From Bufo bufo (lineage: Eukaryota; Chordata; Amphibia; Anura; Bufonidae): 64,000 nt of DNA. Of this stretch, positions 32,283-43,455 are shown one piece after another. The notes under the pieces are model-generated. The model was not told the DNA's origin. It was given only the letters and a program-made list of their open reading frames with translations, and did not search any database. How positions within the stretch are numbered: the stretch's first letter is position 1; every line of letters starts with the position of its first letter. The translations under genes and the position numbers were made by a program. The stretch lies in NCBI RefSeq assembly GCF_905171765.1, contig NC_053395.1:184468156-184532155 (forward strand), written 5' to 3'.

Positions 32283-33502
32283 CACTCACCTAAAGAATTA
32301 TTAGGAACACCTGTTCTATTTCTCATTAATGCAATTATCTAGTCAACCAATCACATGGCAGTTGCTTCAATGCATTTAGGGGGGTGGTCCTGGTCAAGAC
32401 AATCTCCTGAACTCCAAACTGAATGTCAGAATGGGAAAGAAAGGTGATTTAAGCAATTTTGAGCGTGGCATGGTTGTTGGTGCCAGACGGCCGGTCTGAG
32501 TATTTCACAATCTGCTCAGTTACTGGGATTTTCACGCACAACCATTTCTAGGGTTTACAAAGAATGGTGTGAAAAGGGAAAAACATCCAGTATGCGGCAG
32601 TCCTGTGGGCAAAAATGCCTTGTGGATGCTAGAGGTCAGAGGAGAATGGGCCGACTGATTCAAGCTGATAGAAGAGCAATGTTGACTGAAATAACCACTC
32701 GTTACAACCGAGGTATGCAGCAAAGCATTTGTGAAGCCACAACACGCACAACCTTGAGGCGGATGGGCTACAACAGCAGAAGACCCCACCGGGTACCATT
32801 CATCTCCACTACAAATAGGAAAAAGAGGCTACAATTTGCACGAGCTCACCAAAATTGGACTATTGAATACTGGAAAAATGTTGCCTGGTCTGATGAGTCT
32901 CGATTTCTGTTGAGACATTCAAATGGTAGAGTCCGAATTTGGCGTAAACAGAATGAGAACTTGTATCCATCATGCCTTGTTACCACTGTGCAGGCTGGTG
33001 GTGGTGGTGTAATGGTGTGGGGGATGTTTTCTGGGCACACTTTAGGCCCCTTAGTGCCAATTGGGCATCGTTTAAATGCCACGGGCTACCTGAGCATTGT
33101 TTCTGACCATGTCCATCCCTTCATGACCACCATGTACCCATCCTCTGATGGCTACTTCCAGCAGGATAATGCACCATGTCACAAAGCTCGAATCATTTCA
33201 AATGGGTTTCTTGAACATGACAATGAGTTCACTGTACTAAAATGGCCCCCACAGTCACCAGATCTCAACCCAATAGAGCATCTTTGGGATGTGATGGAAC
33301 GTGAGCTTCGTGCCCTGGATGTGCATCCCTCAAATCTCCATCAACTGCAAGATGCTATCCTATCAATATGGGCCAACATTTCTAAAGAATGCTATCAGCA
33401 CCTTGTGGAATCTATGCCACGTAGAATTAAGGCAGTTCTGAAGGCAAAAGGGGGTCCAACACCGTATTAGTATGGTGTTCCTAATAATTCTTTAGGTGAG
33501 TG
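32283..33502 (+). mobile_element. Tc1/mariner-type transposon B, copy 2 (1220 bp)
   Basis: TA at 32281-32282 and 33503-33504 flanks TIRs CACTCACCTAAAGAATTATT. Removing the element plus one TA restores the LINE reading frame (C-I-S-R-H-I-L-D-W-V). It therefore inserted after the LINE. Confidence 0.95.
32431..33470 (+). pseudogene. Tc1-type transposase, element B copy 2 (single-base deletion)
   Basis: The start MGKKGDLSNFERGMVVGARR is at 32431. One G is missing at about 32492 relative to copy 1 (gacggccgg against gacgggccgg), shifting the frame in the first helix-turn-helix. From 32592 to the stop at 33470 the frame is open for 292 codons. It includes NVAWSDESRF (first Asp), GGGGVMVWGMF, FQQDNAPCHKA (second Asp) and [12 protein letters not shown] (Glu), ending KGGPTPY. 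It retains the 57-codon block missing in copy 1. The rest of the gene looks intact, which suggests recent activity of the family. Confidence 0.92.
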
Positions 33503-35310
33503 TATATTGGACTGGGTAAATAAAACGTCTTACTATTCTAACTTACATATTGAGCAGCAACTAGCGGAACCTAGGGATCTGGTAGCACTGTTACATACAA
33601 AACTTCCTAACCTCCCAACTCCAATCAAAAGGTTACTGGTTATGAGGGACACAATAATAGCCTGGAAAGTTCTTAGGAAGCAGTTCCACCTCCCCTATCA
33701 GTTATCCAAACATCCTCCCCTAATAAACAACCCTAGTTTTGTACCTGGAAGGGATAGCTTGATCTTCAGAGAGTGGGCGACTAAGGGGATTAAAAAGATG
33801 GGTGACCTCTTTCATGGAGGGGAAACCCGCTGGGCGACCTTACCAGAACTAGAGGAGAAATGGGGGCTAAAAGGGCCTACTTACTTTGCATATCTGCAAG
33901 TAAAGAATTATAGTAAAAGCCTCGCCAGAGACCTTTCCAAGGAATGGTTATCTAACGATTTTGATTCCTTTCTAAGTCTCAAAGCTAAACAGTCAATAAC
34001 CTTGTTGTACCAGGTCCTAAGAGATAGATGGAGGTCTAGAGACCCTAAAATGATATTTAAAAAAATGGGAGCAGATATTGGAGATAAAGGAGATCTCGAA
34101 GCATATACATACAGGGTTGGCAGTGATGCATAAAGCGGTTATAAATGAGCAGTGGAGGGAGACCCACGTTAAAATCTTGCATCATGCAATTTATGGATTT
34201 TATCTACCTAAGACCCCTGGAAATTTAGAGACATTAATTGCATGCCCCAAATGTTTAATGCCAAAGACTGATCTGTTTCATGGCCTATAGTGTTGTCCCA
34301 AGCTAGAGAGGTTTTGGAAACAGGTGGGTCAGCTGCTACGTAAGATAAGTGGATTTCGGAATGATATCTCCCCGTCTCTGGTAATTCTGCATACTGATGG
34401 AGACCAGGGGGACTTAGAAGAGGGAGGGGGAGATTACAGGGTCCTATCTTCAGTGGGACACAGGTTGCTTGTGGTAGCCAAGAGGTGCATACTGAAGTTG
34501 TTGCTTAAACCGGAGACTCTGACCCTGGCAATGGTGATAACTCAGCTCAGCCAAACATTCCATTTAGAATGGCTTGAATCACTCAAACAGAAGGAAATAC
34601 TGGCTAAAAAGCTATATTTTGCCTGGAAAAAATGTATATTGGAGTATATTCCAGAGTCGGAGTATCCGGGGGGAATGGGTCCTTTTAAATTGACATTCTG
34701 GTACCTTCTGGAAGAGCTTAAGAGCAATTTGGGGAACCTGAAAGTCTGCTGATTTCATTCCATCTTACACTTACGAACCACTTTGGAAGTTATTTACTGG
34801 GAGCTATGATCTAGGGAAGATTGAATTGAATGGAATTGTCTTGAACTGTAATGATCTGAAATGAAGATTATTCTTTTGTTTGTTATCTATGTCATTTTGG
34901 GAGGGGTGGGCCGGGAGGGAGGGGGTGGGTTATATATATGTACACTGTGATCAATTAATGTACACGTCTGGAAATAACATCTTGTGATGAGAACATTTAT
35001 TTGGTTACAGCAAAAAATCAATAAAGAAATGTTTGAAAAAAATAAATAAATAATAGGACATGCTCTATTTTTTTGCAGAATGGAAATACGGACATGGAAT
35101 GCACACAGAGTAACTTCCATTTTTTCGCGGACCCATTGAAGTAAACGGTCCGCAAAAAAAAACGGAACAGACACGGAAATAAAAGACATTCGTGTGCATG
35201 AGCCCAAACCAGGTGCAGATCCTTCCATTTTACTATCTCTCTGCAGGGGCCATTTCTGCTTTTGGCTCACAATCACTGACCAAATCATCGGAGTGTGAAC
35301 TACGCCCTAG

Positions 35311-35530
35311 GTCCCATTCACGCGACCGTCTTTTTGCTCTGCATCTGATTTTTTGCCTATCGGATGCGGACCCATTAATTTCAATGGGGGCTGCAAAAAA
35401 TCACAAATATCTCACTGTGCGCTACCACAAAAAACGGATGCAACACGGACGTCCGTCACAGACATCCGTAATTTTTCTGGATCCGCGTTTTGAGGAAGGG
35501 AAAATACATACGGTCGTGTGAATGCACCCT
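35311..35530. repeat. MITE of the GCGACCG/CGTGTGAATG group
   Basis: 'ggtcccattcacgcgaccgtc' near 35310 pairs with 'ggtcgtgtgaatgcaccc' near 35514. The interior has 'cggatgcggacccattaatttcaatggg'. Its target duplication is not clear. Confidence 0.5.
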
Positions 35531-35533
35531 TAG

Positions 35534-35825
35534 GGCTCATGCACACGATCGGTATGTATTTTGCAGTCTGCATAAAATACGGATGACGTCCGTGTGCATT
35601 CCGTATTTTCCAGAACAGCTGGGCCCCTGAGAGAACAGTCCTACTATCCTTGTCCGTAATGTGGACAATAATAGCAGGCGTTCTATTTTTTTTGTGGAAC
35701 GGACTTACGGAAATAGAAGGCACACGGTGTAACTTCCGTTTTTTTTTTGCAGACCCATTCAAATGAATGGTTCCGCAAATAACCCGAACGGACACGGAAA
35801 GACAATATTCGTGTGCATGAGGCAT
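35534..35825. mobile_element. MITE of the CACACGACCG group (intact relative of the LINE-split copy)
   Basis: The ends are 'gggctcatgcacacgatcgg' and 'cgtgtgcatgaggc'. Block order matches 31520-31665 plus 35063-35204, so it serves as the uninterrupted reference for that insertion. Confidence 0.7.
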
Positions 35826-36179
35826 TTATGCTGCAGACTTCCGCCGTGTATTTCACCTTCTGCAATGCAGTAGCGATACGGGATAAAAAAATGCAAATCT
35901 GCTTTTCTGCAACAAAAGCGACAGGATTGGGCGCAGCCGCTGATATTCTGCGCTGACTCTCTGTGGGCAGCTGTACCTTTTGGCTTCCTTCAAAAGGAGG
36001 ATTTATTTTGTGTTCATGGCCTGTAAAAAATGCCACAAATTTTACGTTTTTATGGCATATATTTTTTTTATTAACATTCCCCCTCCTAAAAACCCTTCCT
36101 GAAACCATGACACCTCTGCACATCATGCGACCTCCAGCATGTGGACAGTCTCTGGCCCTATGTCTATACGGCCATTTTT

Positions 36180-36971
36180 AATGCCGATGCGCACGCAGGG
36201 CCTTCCCAGCAACCAACGCTCGGCGCAGGCCCCGGGAAGCCTTCGGCGGCGCTCGTGCCCGCACATCGCTCTCATTGTCTGCGATAGTAAACAGAAGGGG
36301 CGCGCACGTCACGCACAGCCTCACAGGAAGCCCGCGTAGTCTCGGGGAGAGAAGGAAAAAAAAAAGGAAAGAGAACCCAATGACTGACAAGCGCCTCGGC
36401 CAATAGGAACCGAGCATCCGCCCCTCTACGACCAATGACGCGGGAGGAGAAAGGCGGGTCTTCCGTACGTCTGACGTCACACGTCCCCCGTACTGGCTGC
36501 AAGCCCCACCTTTTGTGTTTCCCGCACCGTCAATCAAAATAGGAAAAAAAAACGCGCCTGGTTCTCTCCGTCCGCAGCGCGCCTGTGATTATACACTCTA
36601 ATCATGTTACGCGTCTAATAAAGCGACCGCGGCCTGCGCAGCCCTGCCCGCCCGGGCCTGGTGGCTTTCATCTTGTGGATTGTATTTTTTTTTTTTTTAT
36701 ATCCTGCCACAAACACAATGACCGGTACGTAACAAAAAAAAAAAAAATCACCCGCCCGCACGTCTTTCAGGGGGGGGAGAAGAGGGGGGAAAAAGAGCGC
36801 GAAGAGGCTCGCCGCGCACTGTGGGGAGGGAAGCGGGGCCGTGTAGGTGAGGAAGGCAGCGCGAGAGCGAGGAGGAGGAGGGGGGAGAAACCCCGCAGGC
36901 TTCAGTCATGGCGCTTGATTCTGTCATTTTGTGTCTCCTCAGCTCCTGAACAGCCCGTTAAGAGAGAGGAA
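36180..36971 (+). promoter_or_regulatory. CpG-rich promoter and 5' leader of a host gene
   Basis: CpG dinucleotides are dense from about 36180 to 37170, unlike any flanking DNA. CCAAT boxes occur at 36377-36381, 36400-36404 and 36432-36436 (NF-Y-type sites), and a perfect TGACGTCA (CREB/ATF site) at 36472-36479. No TATA box is evident. This fits a broadly expressed CpG-island promoter. The transcription start is probably between about 36540 and 36850. A polypyrimidine-poor acceptor-like 'tctcctcag' ends at 36942 and a donor-like TAG/GTGAGG lies at 36847, so a short 5'-UTR intron is possible but not shown. Confidence 0.7.
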
Positions 36972-37067
36972 ATGGCCGCCATGGAGGTTGACGGGCAGAG
37001 CGAGTATCTGCAGCACGGCAACAGCAGCGACGAGAGCGACCAAGGCGGCGGCGGTGGTGGCGGCCAG
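36972..37067 (+). CDS. first coding exon of an unrecognised host gene (32 codons)
   Basis: ATG at 36972 (codon 1) and ATG at 36981 (codon 4) are in frame; the second has the ideal context GCCGCCATGG. The exon encodes MAAMEVDGQSEYLQHGNSSD, then an acidic ESDQ and seven glycines ending in Gln. It stops at CAG/GTAAGG (donor GT at 37068-37069), leaving phase 0. The frame is open upstream into the leader, so an N-terminal extension cannot be excluded. An acidic Ser/Asp stretch followed by poly-Gly is typical of disordered N-termini of nuclear proteins, but I do not recognise the protein. No second exon could be identified in the window; it may lie beyond 64 kb. This is the only host exon I can support. 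Confidence 0.6.
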
Positions 37068-38193
37068 GTAAGGACTAGGCCTCAGCGGCATCATGTCGGC
37101 CCCGGGCCTCTCCGTGGCGCTCTCTCCCCCTCCCGGGCGTGGGCGGCGGGCACATTACACGGGCACAGGCAAGGCGTAGAGGGCACAGGGCACTAAAAGA
37201 CACCAAAATAAAGCCCACAAGAAGCGTTACTTCCTGTGTCGGCTCCGGAGGAACGGCCACCCACTTCTCCCCATAGGTACCCGCCCATTGTGGGTAGGAC
37301 GCTCCGCCGTCAGCGCTCCCTGTGCCTGGTAGCTACCTCGGTGAGGGACGATGCCGGAGCGGTAAGTAATGAGCCGCGGCTGGATCATAGACAACCCCCC
37401 TAGGGGGAGGGAGGGAGGGCAGATGTCCTCCTGAACCCCCCACCCCTCTACCTCCCCGGCTCTCCCTCCCACCGCTCCTCCTCCCTGGTGGCCGGCTCTG
37501 GAGGGGGGTCACCCCAGTCATGTCTATTGCCCCCCTGATGCCAGCCCTGCCCGGTTGATTACAGTGGTGCCAGCTCAGTTGGAGGGCACCTGCCTCTGCA
37601 TAGGGGGAGGGGGACAAGTGTCTCACCTTTGTGTTATAGCATGCACCTGCAGGTTTTGGGCTTCGTTTACACTGATGCATTGACCTTGGGACACAGTGTC
37701 ATCTCCATTTACTGCAGGCTGGCTGTTGTCCCCGGTCAGCCCACAGCCTTGACCGACAGGGCAGCCTTTGTGATCTCTGCGTCCCAAACAGCTATGGTGA
37801 CAGCATGCTGAGACTTGTGGTTCCACAAGCCTGTATAGGCCGCAGTGGTACATGGCTGTGGGGTAAATGGCAGTCGTTGTACAATGTAAAGTTCTGCACT
37901 TTTCTGATGCGCTTTTGCTTCAGTCCAGGCAGATCTGGACTCTGATTCGCAGCCTAAAGGAGGCTGAGCTGCTGCGTTCACACCGTCGGATCCGTTCTAC
38001 GGTCTGCAAATACTACTGGCCGTGTGACATCTGCATTTTGTTGCCGACCCGTTGTCTTCAATGTTCTATCTTTTTTGTAACTGAGATAAGGATGCGGATA
38101 ATGAATGAATCCACAGCAAAAAGCGGATGTCCCGTGGCCAGCGCCCGCATTTTGCGGACCACAAAGCGGATACGGTTGTATGAACTTGTAGCT
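37068..38193 (+). other. start of putative intron 1
   Basis: GC-rich for the first 250 bp, then ordinary sequence without recognised repeats until about 37980. From there 'gcgttcacaccgtcggatccg...ctttaaagcgg' contains a decayed MITE of the CACACG group. Open frames show no conserved motif that I know. Confidence 0.45.
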
Positions 38194-38197
38194 TTAA

Positions 38198-38654
38198 AGC
38201 GGTTGTCTCACTTCAGCAAATGGACATTTATAATGTAGACAGATTTAATACCAGGCACTTACTAATGTATTGTGATTGTCCATATTGCCTCTTTTGCTGG
38301 CTGGATTCATTTTCCCATCTCATTATACACTGCTTGTATCCATTGTTACGACCGCCCTGTAATCCAGCAGCTGTGGTCGTGCTTGCACACTATAGGAAAA
38401 GGTTCCGGCCTGTCTGATGGCTGTGACCGAAGGAGTGCGCATAGTCAAGCACTTTTTCCTATAGTGTGCAAGCACGACCACCGTTGCTGGATTGCAGGGT
38501 GGTCATAACCATGGAAACGAGCAGTGTATAATGTGATGGGAAAATGAATCCAGCCAGCAAAGGAAGCAATATGGACAATCACAATACATTAGTAAGTGCC
38601 TGGTATTAACTTTTTCTACATGATAAATACCATTTGCTGAAGTGAGACAACCCC
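38198..38654. mobile_element. hairpin MITE with TTAA/TTTA ends
   Basis: The left end AGCGGTTGTCTCACTTCAGC follows TTAA at 38194-38197. Its inverse 'gctgaagtgagacaacccc' ends near 38654. The arms pair through 'cattactaatgtattgtgattgtccatatt' type sequence and 'cctatagtgtgcaagcacgacca'. The next MITE starts at its terminal TTA. Confidence 0.7.
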
Positions 38655-38658
38655 TTTA

Positions 38659-39004
38659 GGCCTCTTGCACATGAACGTGTGTGCCCCGTGGCCGTGCTGC
38701 GCCCCCTGCAAATTGCTGGCCGCAATGCACGAACACCAACCGTGGGGCAGCAGATCGCGGACCCATTCACTTTAATGGGTCCGCGATCCGCCCGTTCGCC
38801 AAAAAGATAGGACATGTTCTATCTTTTTGCAGAACAGAAGTACGGGACTAAACCCCACGGAAGCACTCCGTAGGGTTCCATTCCGTGCTTTCGTTCCGGA
38901 TTTGCGGACCCATTCAAGTGATGTGGAATGCACACGGAACGGCGCCCGTGTATTGCGGATCCGCAATATGGTCACGGAGTGCACACGTTCGTGTGAAAGA
39001 GGCC
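38659..39004. mobile_element. MITE of the GGCCTC-TGCAC group
   Basis: 'ggcctcttgcacatgaacgtg' follows TTA at 38656-38658, and 'acgttcgtgtgaaagaggcc' ends at 39004. The interior has 'gcggacccattcactttaatgggtccgcg', a strong hairpin. The TTA was part of the end of the preceding MITE, so this one is younger. Confidence 0.68.
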
Positions 39005-39066
39005 ATAATCACATAAATCCCTAAGGGGAAATTTATCGACGTAGGTATATTTGAGGTTAGGTTTAA

Positions 39067-39302
39067 AGGGGTTTTCCGTGTTGTGCAGTGGCCACTTCCA
39101 GGTTCATGCACCAAACATTGGGCACTTAATCCTAGCCGGCATGCGCGAGTCTGAATCTCTCACTAGTGCTTTGGCCAGAGAGTCGGACTTTCGCATGCAT
39201 TGCGGGTTTCCCCCCCAGGTTAGGAACAAATGGCCGATGTGTGGCACGTGATTCCGGAAGTGGCCGCCACACAGGAATGTGGCACAACCTGGATAACCCC
39301 TT
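39067..39302. repeat. hairpin MITE flanked by TTAA
   Basis: TTAA at 39063-39066 and 39303-39306 flank 'aggggttttccgtgttgtgc' and 'gcacaacctggataacccct'-like ends. Inner arms 'gtggccacttcc' and 'ggaagtggccgcc' pair. Confidence 0.6.
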
Positions 39303-39306
39303 TTAA

Positions 39307-40029
39307 GATCTGATATGCTATATTAACCTGAGCCAAATTGATGGCCATGGCACATGGTTTATATAAATTCAGCGGAAGTGCGAGATTGTTTCGCCTATTA
39401 GAGTTGTGACCGTCTGCGACTTATTTTGCCACATTTTTAAAAGTCACACTTTATAAATGTAACTTGTAAAGTAAAACCTGACCAACTTCCCCCTTCACTT
39501 CTGAAAATGCTGTGGCGCAGCTCGCCAAAAGTCACAAAATCCTATATGTGGCAGAACTCGCAACATCTTTACACCACAATACTAGCACCAGATTAATGTC
39601 CCCCCACAGTTTACTTTATTAGATGAGGTATTTGTAACCTGTCCGTGGAAGGTAATCTGAGGCTGTTATCTGAAATGGAGCTTCCTCTGCATTCGTGGTC
39701 TGTGATCTCTTGTGAGACGTCGTGGTTTTGCTTGCAGCATTTTGTCATGTGTATAATAACCATGTACGATACTGGTCATGTCTATGGCACTAAGTGAATG
39801 ATCTAGGAGAATTGTTCTGTCCAACTCCCAGGACCTTTTCTCTGTTGCTGATAAAACTGTAGAATTGTAATGTTTTATCAGCTCTCTGGACCAGGAGGCA
39901 ACGCGTATATGAAGCCTTTTATATTTGTGAAAAATTGCTCCCATTGTTTGATCTCTTTTTATATAATGAGCAGTGACTCGGTAGTGAAACATTTTGTGCT
40001 AATGATCTGACGAGACCAAATTGTCCTTT
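39307..40029. other. unassigned non-coding stretch
   Basis: No gene or repeat is recognised. It is ordinary AT-rich sequence with short open frames only. Confidence 0.4.
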
Positions 40030-40032
40030 TTA

Positions 40033-40332
40033 GGGTACTTTCACACTAGCGTTTTTCTTTTCCGGTATTGAGTTCCGTCACAGGGGCTCTATACCGGAAA
40101 AAAAAACTGATCAGTTTTATCCTAATGCATTCTGAATGGAGAGAAATCGGTTCAGTCCTGTATTAGTGCCGGATCCGGCATTAAAATTGCCGCATTGGCG
40201 GATCCAGTCTGTGCATGCGCAGACCTTTAAAAATGTAAAAAAAAAAAGAAGAAATGATCCAGATCCATCTACAAATGGTTTCCGTTTGCATACAGATTGC
40301 TGGAATCCAGCAACGCAAGTATGAAAGTGCCC
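40033..40332. mobile_element. TTA-flanked MITE, 'TTTCACACT' group (300 bp)
   Basis: TTA at 40030-40032 and 40333-40335 flank 'gggtactttcacactagcg' and 'gcaagtatgaaagtgcc'. It is an internally shortened relative of 26113-26626. Confidence 0.72.
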
Positions 40333-40688
40333 TTATTGGCAGCTTTAAAGGGGTTATCCGGTACTTTTATACTCATGGGCTATCCTCTGTATAAGCCATA
40401 ACTATCTGACCAGTGGAGGTGCGGCACCCCCACCAGTCAGCTGTTCTGCAGGAGTTTCTTTTACTCGGGATCCTCCATATTAGAATGCCATAATGGGGTA
40501 TTTCAAAATAGCCTTTCTAAATAGACAGCCCCTTTTAAAGGGGTATTTACAGGTGTTCTTTTAACAAAACTATTAGGGTAAGGCCACATTGATCGGCATT
40601 GGGGCGTGCAAATCACAGTACTGAGATGAGTGGCTGCATGATTTCACCAGAATTCAGCTGGTTTTCCCACATAACCATGTGCCTGTTA

Positions 40689-41482
40689 AAGGGAATGTGT
40701 GATCAGAAAATGACCTATTGTTTAAAGGGGTTGTCTGATGCTCACCTTTGCCCGGCGTTTTATTGTGCAGGACAAAGGCTTTTTCTGGAGATCCGGTGAC
40801 GTAGCGGGCTCTACATAGGGACTGCTAGGCGGAGGCTTCTGCCCAGCAGTGAGCCCGGTGACGTCAGATGCTAATAAGCGGGCTTTAGCGTTGCCCTAGC
40901 CTTTAAAATGGCTAAAGCCCGCGCATCAGAGCTAGTGACATCACCGGCAACACTGCTAGGTGGAAGCCTCTGCCTAGCAGTTTACCAAAGTAAACAAAAA
41001 AGCCCTTGCCCTGTGCAATATATGCAGATGTTGTCCCTGGTCAGATTCAAACCTAGGACCCCAGCGCTGCAAGGCACCAATGCTAACCACTGAGCCATCG
41101 TGCTGCTGCAATTTTGACACTGGCCACTAGACCAATGTCCAGGCCCCTCATATAGCTTATACTTACCCCGCTTCCCGGCACCTGCATATCTCCGGCCACG
41201 GGGGGAGCAGCCGATAACAGGCCGCAACAGGGACTATTCTCCCTGCTTGTCCCCCTTGCATCCTGCTATTGGCTGCCCCGCTGTCACCGGATGTATTGAT
41301 CTGTGCGATGGGGAGTTCCAGCAGCAGCTATTAAGTCTAGTGGCCAGTGTGAAATTTGCAAGATTATCGTATTTTTCATTTTATAAGGCCCCCCCCCTCC
41401 AAAAAAAAAAAAGAGGGGAGCACTTGTCTGATGTAAAAACCTAGATTTAAACAATTTGTAATTTATTGATGACACATTCCCT
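40689..41482. mobile_element. TTAA-flanked MITE containing nested pieces and a SINE
   Basis: TTAA at 40685-40688 and 41483-41486 flank AGGGAATGTGTGATCAGAAA and the inverse-like 'tgatgacacattccct'. 'attgtttaaa' at 40719 and 'tttaaacaat' at 41447 are the inner arms. The middle holds another MITE start ('ggggttgtctgatgctcacc'), a 'cgggctttagc' foldback and a tRNA-derived SINE. Confidence 0.6.
41015..41115 (-). repeat. tRNA-derived SINE fragment
   Basis: Read on the minus strand it contains an A-box-like TGGCTCAGTGG (41088-41098) and, about 35 bases later, a B-box-like GGTTTGAATCT (41043-41053), with 'ttagcattggtgccttgcagcgctggggtcc' between them. This spacing matches an RNA polymerase III internal promoter. 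It is a head fragment; the tail 'gaccagggacaacatctgc' is short. It is not a functional tRNA, because no cloverleaf acceptor stem is complete. Confidence 0.65.
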
Positions 41483-41612
41483 TTAACAGTTTTATGGTTG
41501 CCTGTTTTTTGGGTGAAAAAGCAGTTTCCCATATGAAAACCTTTTCTTTTTGGCCTATAAAACTGCATGTTTTGCTTTTTTCCATGCATTTTTTTTTCTG
41601 TTTGGCCACTAC

Positions 41613-42612
41613 TAGGGATTGACCAACTATCGGTTTTACCGATATTATCGGCCGATATTCAGGATTTTGACCGTTATCGGTATCGGCATCTATTTTGCCG
41701 ATATTCCGATAACGTATTGGGAACACAGATCGCGCTGCTCTCAGCGCTCTCCGTGTTCCCTCAGCAGCACAGGGGAGAAGGAAGCAGTGTCTCCCTCCCC
41801 CTGTGATGCTGCTGCCGCCAATGAGAGGAGAGAAGACAAGAGGAGGGGAGGGGCTGTGGCCACTGCGCCACCAATGATGTTAACTCACTCATTCATTCAA
41901 ATTGAACAGGAGGCGGGAGCTGGCTGCAGAATCACATAGCCGGCTCCTGACATCTATGAGCAGTAGCTGCGATCCGCTGTAGTTAACCCCTCGGGTGCTG
42001 CGGATCGCAGCTACCGCTCATAGAGCTCGGGAGACGGCTATGTGATTCTGCAGCCAGCTCCCGCCTCCTGTATATGAATAAATGAGAGATTTATGTTCAT
42101 TGGTGGCGCAGTGTGCCCCCCCTCACCCCAGAATTAAAAACATTGGTGGCGCAGTGCGCCGCCCCCCCCCCAGTTTTAATAATTGGTGGCAGTGGCCACA
42201 GGGTCCCCTCCTCCGATCGGAGCCCCAGCTGTGTAAGCCTGGGGCTCCAATCGGTTACCATTGAAGCCCTGGCTGCCATGTTCAGCTCCATGCTGCTGTG
42301 TGCACAAAGCACAGGGCAGCAGGGACAGTGTGAGATCCTAATTACCCTGATAGAGATCTATCAGGGTGAATAGGACAAGGGTTCTAAGGGGGCTAAAAGT
42401 TAGTAAAAAAATAAAAAAATAAAATCCAAAATATTAAGTATAAATGAAAGAAAGATTTACAAAAAAAAAACAACTACACATTAACAATAAAAATATTCAT
42501 TTTCAGCAGATTTGTGTAGGATTTTATTTATTTTTTCAAAAATGAAATTTCACAGAATATCGGTATAAATTATCGGCTATCGGCCTTAAAGTTCACAAAT
42601 TATCGATCCCTA
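41613..42612. mobile_element. hAT-type composite MITE with 8-bp TSD (1000 bp)
   Basis: The terminus TAGGGATTGACC and its inverse ATCGATCCCTA are flanked by the exact 8-bp duplication GCCACTAC (41605-41612, 42613-42620), the hAT hallmark. The subterminal regions are rich in 'tatcggc' repeats. The interior shares a run of blocks with the differently ended element at 24035-27111: 'ggggctgtggccactg.gccaccaatga', a GC foldback, 'cattggtggcgcagtg', 'gggtgaataggacaagggtt'. Confidence 0.82.
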
Positions 42613-42620
42613 GCCACTAC

Positions 42621-43445
42621 CATTTTATTCATGGCTTTTTCCCCTATAGAGAAGGTCATGTGAAACTGAAAACTCCTTAAAATAAAAAGCCAGGAGCTAC
42701 AAAATGTTTTTTAAAAGAAGCCAAAAAAACAAAAAAAAAAAAACACCAGTAGCAAAAAAAATAAAAAGCTAGTTTGTCTTGGGTTTCATCTTTCCCATAG
42801 ATGTTCAGCTAACGTCTGGAGCTGGTGTTTTAACCAGTGCTGGAAAGGCCACCAAAAACCCACCCTTACATTTACCCAGGTACTAGACATTCAATAGCAA
42901 TTTGCATGGGAAAATTCAGCCTTCTCACACAAACAAACAATAATGGCTACACATTTGTCATTTTATTTAAGCTTAAACTTTGTTAATTTGGGATTTCCTA
43001 TGAATTTATTAATGAAATATGTAGTTTATTTGATGCAGTAGAATAATAATTATTCTTGCAACTCATGAAAGGGATCAAACTTTTTTTCAGATCCCACAGA
43101 GTGGCCCGACCATTGTAGTGATTATACTAAGGCTAATTTCACATTAGCGGTTTCAATTCCGCTATTGAGATCAGTCATAGGATCTCAATAGCGGAAGAAA
43201 ACGCTTCAATTTTGTCTCCATTCATTGTCAATGTCCCCAGTCAACAGGATGTTGATGTGAATGCACCCAGAAGCTGTGCAGCTGTAATCATGAGGTGGGG
43301 ACCAGGTAAGTATGACCACCTCTGCGGATCCAACCACACTCAGATGTCTGGAAAAAAAAAAAAGTATCGGGCCCATTTTTTGTTTTGGATTTTTTTTCCC
43401 CCCCCCCTTCCCACATTCCAATAGCCATATGAAGGATTTTATTTT
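42621..43445. other. unassigned non-coding stretch
   Basis: No gene is recognised. A decayed foldback 'ttccgctattgagatc...gatctcaatagcgga' lies at 43156-43196. A-rich runs are frequent. The remaining sequence shows nothing I can name. Confidence 0.4.
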
Positions 43446-43455
43446 TGCAGGCTAA

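Larger units (their letters stand above)
31666..34752 (+). pseudogene. L1-like ORF2 C-terminal part (reverse transcriptase end and Cys motif)
   Basis: The first segment (31663-31860) carries ALFADNIILFL, the catalytic motif of the reverse transcriptase, where the usual FADD reads FADN, followed by YSGYRINTSKCEF. The next (31983-32198) has PLSLAGRCHLIRMMSMSKLLY and FTHFIWNKK, typical of the thumb region of L1-type elements. After the Tc1 insertion the frame resumes at about 33505 with LDWVNKTSYY. Near 34240-34300 is CPKC followed by His and Cys, the C-terminal zinc-knuckle-like motif. A stop after FHGL, another near 31860 and frameshifts make it dead. ORF1 and the endonuclease are absent because of 5' truncation. 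Confidence 0.85.
31666..35048 (+). mobile_element. 5'-truncated L1-like LINE
   Basis: It is flanked by the 14-bp target duplication AATAATAGGACATG at 31652-31665 and 35049-35062. The body starts within the reverse transcriptase and runs to the 3' end, with a polyadenylation-type AATAAA near 35019 and an A-rich tail (taaataaat). The features of target-primed reverse transcription are all present: 5' truncation, A-rich tail and duplication. A Tc1-type element is inserted at 32283-33502. Confidence 0.9.
31520..35204. mobile_element. CACACGACCG-group MITE split by an L1-like insertion
   Basis: The left part 31520-31665 (from 'gggctcatgcacacgaccgtatg') and the right part 35063-35204 (to 'cgtgtgcatgagccc') join into one element of about 290 bp. 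The intact relative at 35534-35825 has the same order of blocks, including the 'ggacaataatag' at the split. The LINE between them duplicated 14 bp of the MITE. Confidence 0.8.

Noticed and set aside
36178..36537. Minus-strand open frame of 119 codons in the CpG island
   Set aside because: GC-rich promoter DNA is depleted of stop codons; no start context, motif or splice signal supports a gene, so a bidirectional promoter is not claimed.
37333..37680. Minus-strand frame of 115 codons near the first exon
   Set aside because: Composition (Gly/Arg/Pro) reflects GC-rich intron DNA, and nothing conserved is visible.
41015..41115. Possible tRNA gene on the minus strand
   Set aside because: A- and B-box-like motifs are present, but no complete acceptor stem or anticodon arm can be folded; it fits a SINE head.
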